Shown: in pieces, positions 5,642 to 7,181 of the stretch
Layout: each line of letters opens with the position of its first letter
Position numbering within the stretch: the first letter of the stretch is position 1
Origin: Gammaproteobacteria bacterium
GTDB lineage: Bacteria > Pseudomonadota > Gammaproteobacteria > Steroidobacterales > Rariloculaceae
Reading direction: 5' to 3'
DNA length: 7,181 nt
NCBI GenBank assembly: GCA_016927175.1
Contig: JAFGNC010000130.1
Coordinates: forward strand, 1 to 7,181
Program-made: the position numbers and the translations under genes
The notes under the pieces: model-generated
The model's input: only the letters and a program-made list of their open reading frames with translations
Told to the model about the DNA's origin: nothing
Databases searched by the model: none

Positions 5642-7048
5642 ATGCCACGACGACACGAGATTCAGCGCACCCCTGCAATCCTCGCGGCGGCACTGCTGCC
5701 GCTCGCCGCGGTGCCCCCGGCCGTCCGCGGCGAAGTGCCCCTCTACCACATCATCGACATCGGTACGCTCGGCGGCGAGCAGACGATCGCCCTCGACCTG
5801 AACGATGCAGGCGAGATCACCGGCGACTCGGAGCTGCCCGACGGCTCCGTCCACGCATTCCTGTACGTCGACGGCGAGATGCTCGACCTCGGCACGCTCG
5901 GAGGGTTCGACAGTCATGGGAACGCGCTGAACGAGGCGGGGCAGGTGACCGGAGAGTCTTCGACGGCCGAAGGCACGCACGCGTTCCTGTATTCGGACGG
6001 CGAGATGCTCGATCTCGGCACGATCGGCGGGACGTTCAGCAGCGGCAGCGACGTCAACGATGCCGCCGAGGTGACAGGGATCGCCACGACCGCGGACGGT
6101 GACTACCACCCGTTCCTTTACGCTGACGGGCAGATGCACGATGCCGGCACGCTCGGCGATCGATTCAGCGCGGGGCTCGCGATCAACGACGGCGGCGAAT
6201 TCGTCGGTTACTACACGAGGGATTTCGAGTCGCACGCATTTTTGTACAGCGACGGCAGACTGCTCGACCTCGCGCCTGCGTCGGTCGTGTCGTACATCGA
6301 GCCCTTCAGGCGGTCCATCAATTCGGCGGGGCACGTCGCGGGCATGTACCGACCGGCCGGTTCGAACCGTGCCTTTCTGTATCGCGACGGCGGGGCGGTC
6401 GATCTCGGCACGCTCGGCGGTGAGTTCAGCAGCGCCTTCGCCTTGAACGACGCCTCGGAGGTCGCCGGATCGTCGACGACGGCGGAAGGCGACACGCACG
6501 CGTTCCTGTACTCCGACGGCACGATGCACGATCTCGGGACGCTCGGCGGAGCGTTCAGTGTCGGCTACGCGGTCAACGAGGCAGGCGAGGTCATCGGCAA
6601 CTCCCGGGACGCCGAGGGCGGCGGATTACGGGCGTTCGTGTACCGCAACGGCAGCATGCGCGAGCTCGACCTCGGCGGTTTCGGCGCGCTCGAGAGCTTC
6701 GCCGTCGACGTCAACGAGCACGGGCAGGTGATCGGCTGGTATACGCTTCCGGGCGAGCCCGAAGTCGAAGGTTCCGACGGGCGGAGCTTTCTGGCCACGC
6801 CGATTCCGCTGCTGCTGTCGAGGCTGCTCGACCGCGTCACCGGCGCCGGGCCGGGCAGGGCCCTCGCGAGCACGATACGCCAGGCGATCCGCCGTTACGA
6901 CGACAGGAACCGGGCGGGAGCCTGCGCGGTCCTCGGGTCATTCGCGCTGCAGGTCCGCGTGCTGTCGAGCGCGCGGCGGCTGTCGGACGATGGCGCCGAC
7001 AGGCTGCGCGCGTCGGCACGCGCCGTGCGGGGCGCTCTCGGCTGCTGA
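5642..7048 (+). CDS. Secreted HAF-repeat protein with helical C-terminal domain
   Basis: The product has 468 residues. Residues 1-30 form a signal peptide: basic MPRRHEIQR, hydrophobic ILAAALLPLAAV, cleavage probably near VRG-EV. Residues 34-387 hold HAF-family repeats of 42-51 residues with the pattern (H/R)AFLY-x-DG-x-M-x-DLGTLGG ... N(D/E)AGEV-x-G. HAFLY-like strands begin at 71, 113, 156, 198, 243, 286, 330 and, in degenerate form, 381 (RSFLATP). The DLGTLGG-like element near 211 is replaced by LAPASVV. The series opens mid-unit (YHIIDIGTLGG, 35-45) and closes with the missing strand, so eight full units can be counted. Residues 388-468 are a separate helical domain (LASTIRQAIRR, GACAVLGSFALQV, ending RGALGC). 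It resembles the C-terminal domain I know as FIMAH, with C428 and C468 able to form a disulfide. HAF proteins are predicted extracellular and have no established biochemical role. I infer a propeller-like binding protein. Confidence 0.88.
   Translation: MPRRHEIQRTPAILAAALLPLAAVPPAVRGEVPLYHIIDIGTLGGEQTIALDLNDAGEITGDSELPDGSVHAFLYVDGEMLDLGTLGGFDSHGNALNEAGQVTGESSTAEGTHAFLYSDGEMLDLGTIGGTFSSGSDVNDAAEVTGIATTADGDYHPFLYADGQMHDAGTLGDRFSAGLAINDGGEFVGYYTRDFESHAFLYSDGRLLDLAPASVVSYIEPFRRSINSAGHVAGMYRPAGSNRAFLYRDGGAVDLGTLGGEFSSAFALNDASEVAGSSTTAEGDTHAFLYSDGTMHDLGTLGGAFSVGYAVNEAGEVIGNSRDAEGGGLRAFVYRNGSMRELDLGGFGALESFAVDVNEHGQVIGWYTLPGEPEVEGSDGRSFLATPIPLLLSRLLDRVTGAGPGRALASTIRQAIRRYDDRNRAGACAVLGSFALQVRVLSSARRLSDDGADRLRASARAVRGALGC
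5741..6802 (+). repeat. Tandem HAF repeat array within the secreted protein gene
   Basis: The DNA encodes about eight units of roughly 129-138 bp. Some stay close at base level: CACGCACGCGTTCCTGTA is identical at 5974-5991 and 6493-6510, and ctcggcacgctcgg recurs at several unit boundaries. The fourth and fifth units (around 6235-6400) are the most diverged. This pattern suggests expansion by duplication, with some exchange between units 2 and 6. Confidence 0.85.
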
Positions 7049-7062
7049 CGCGGCGGCAGCCG
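7039..7062 (+). terminator. Hairpin spanning the HAF gene stop codon, weak terminator candidate
   Basis: CGGCTGC at 7039-7045 pairs perfectly with GCAGCCG at 7056-7062 across a ten-base loop that holds the TGA stop. No T-tract follows (next bases TCGCTTCGG). Termination is possible but not supported by the usual signature. Confidence 0.25.
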
Positions 7063-7181
7063 TCGCTTCGGCCGCTTCGCCGCCGCTCCGTGCCGCCGCT
7101 CTTCTGCCGCCGCTCGCTGCCGGCGCGCTCGCATCGGCCTCCGCGCCGCCGCGGCCCGGGCAGCCGCTCGTGCCGCCACAA
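7049..7181. other. GCC-rich low-complexity intergenic tail with a thrice-repeated decamer
   Basis: This 133-nt end segment is made of GCC/GCT-rich sequence. The decamer GCCGCCGCTC occurs exactly at 7079-7088, 7092-7101 and 7106-7115, spaced 13 and 14 bases apart. Those spacings are not multiples of three, which argues against an in-frame coding repeat. I see no start with a ribosome binding site and no recognisable protein in either strand. It may be the edge of a neighbouring gene that lies mostly outside the window. Confidence 0.4.

Noticed and set aside
4387..5643. A 418-codon minus-strand frame covering the metallopeptidase gene
   Set aside because: It is Arg/Ala/Pro-rich with no recognisable motif, while the plus strand encodes an intact HEIGHH zinc peptidase.
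5489..6529. A 346-codon minus-strand frame opposite the HAF repeats
   Set aside because: Its apparent internal repetition is only the reverse complement of the HAF units; no start signal or family match is visible.
6938..7180. A minus-strand frame open from the window edge, Gly/Ala/Arg/Ser-rich
   Set aside because: It has G or C in most third positions but would overlap the HAF coding end by 111 nt, lacks family resemblance, and the decamer repeats inside it are not in phase with codons. It could be a neighbouring gene's tail, but this cannot be supported.

Overview
The window is a GC-rich, gene-dense piece of bacterial chromosome. The most diagnostic gene, yajQ, has the proteobacterial form with conserved NRFDFRG, RVTGKKRDDLQ and LPLQYTNFRD blocks. 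A YpfJ-type zinc peptidase and a class II phosphatidylserine synthase fit the same picture. I infer a high-GC gammaproteobacterium, possibly an uncultured environmental lineage; the lineage below class is not readable from the sequence. I see no rRNA, tRNA, CRISPR array, insertion sequence, integrase or phage gene.

Layout, left to right: (1) a plus-strand gene for an inner-membrane-anchored protein with a TonB-like N-terminus and a long acidic Pro/Glu linker but no recognisable TonB C-terminal domain. (2) Convergent to it, and only 14 nt away, a minus-strand cluster read right to left: yajQ (GTG start), pssA, and a secreted FnIII-like plus right-handed beta-helix protein. The last two are 41 nt apart and probably co-transcribed. 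(3) Divergent from yajQ across a 197-nt shared upstream region, a plus-strand ypfJ-type metallopeptidase. (4) On the plus strand after a 157-nt gap holding two perfect short palindromes, a secreted HAF-repeat protein with a helical C-terminal domain ending in LGC. (5) A last 133 nt of GCC-rich low-complexity sequence with no gene I can support.

Only yajQ, pssA and ypfJ are recognised housekeeping or accessory families. The other three genes encode envelope or exported proteins of unknown role: a membrane-anchored periplasmic spanner, a secreted beta-helix protein and a secreted repeat protein. There is no clear defence, biosynthetic or mobile system here. The least described items are the TonB-like protein, the HAF protein, whose repeat phase is that of a closed eight-unit ring, and the 17-bp palindrome just upstream of the HAF gene.
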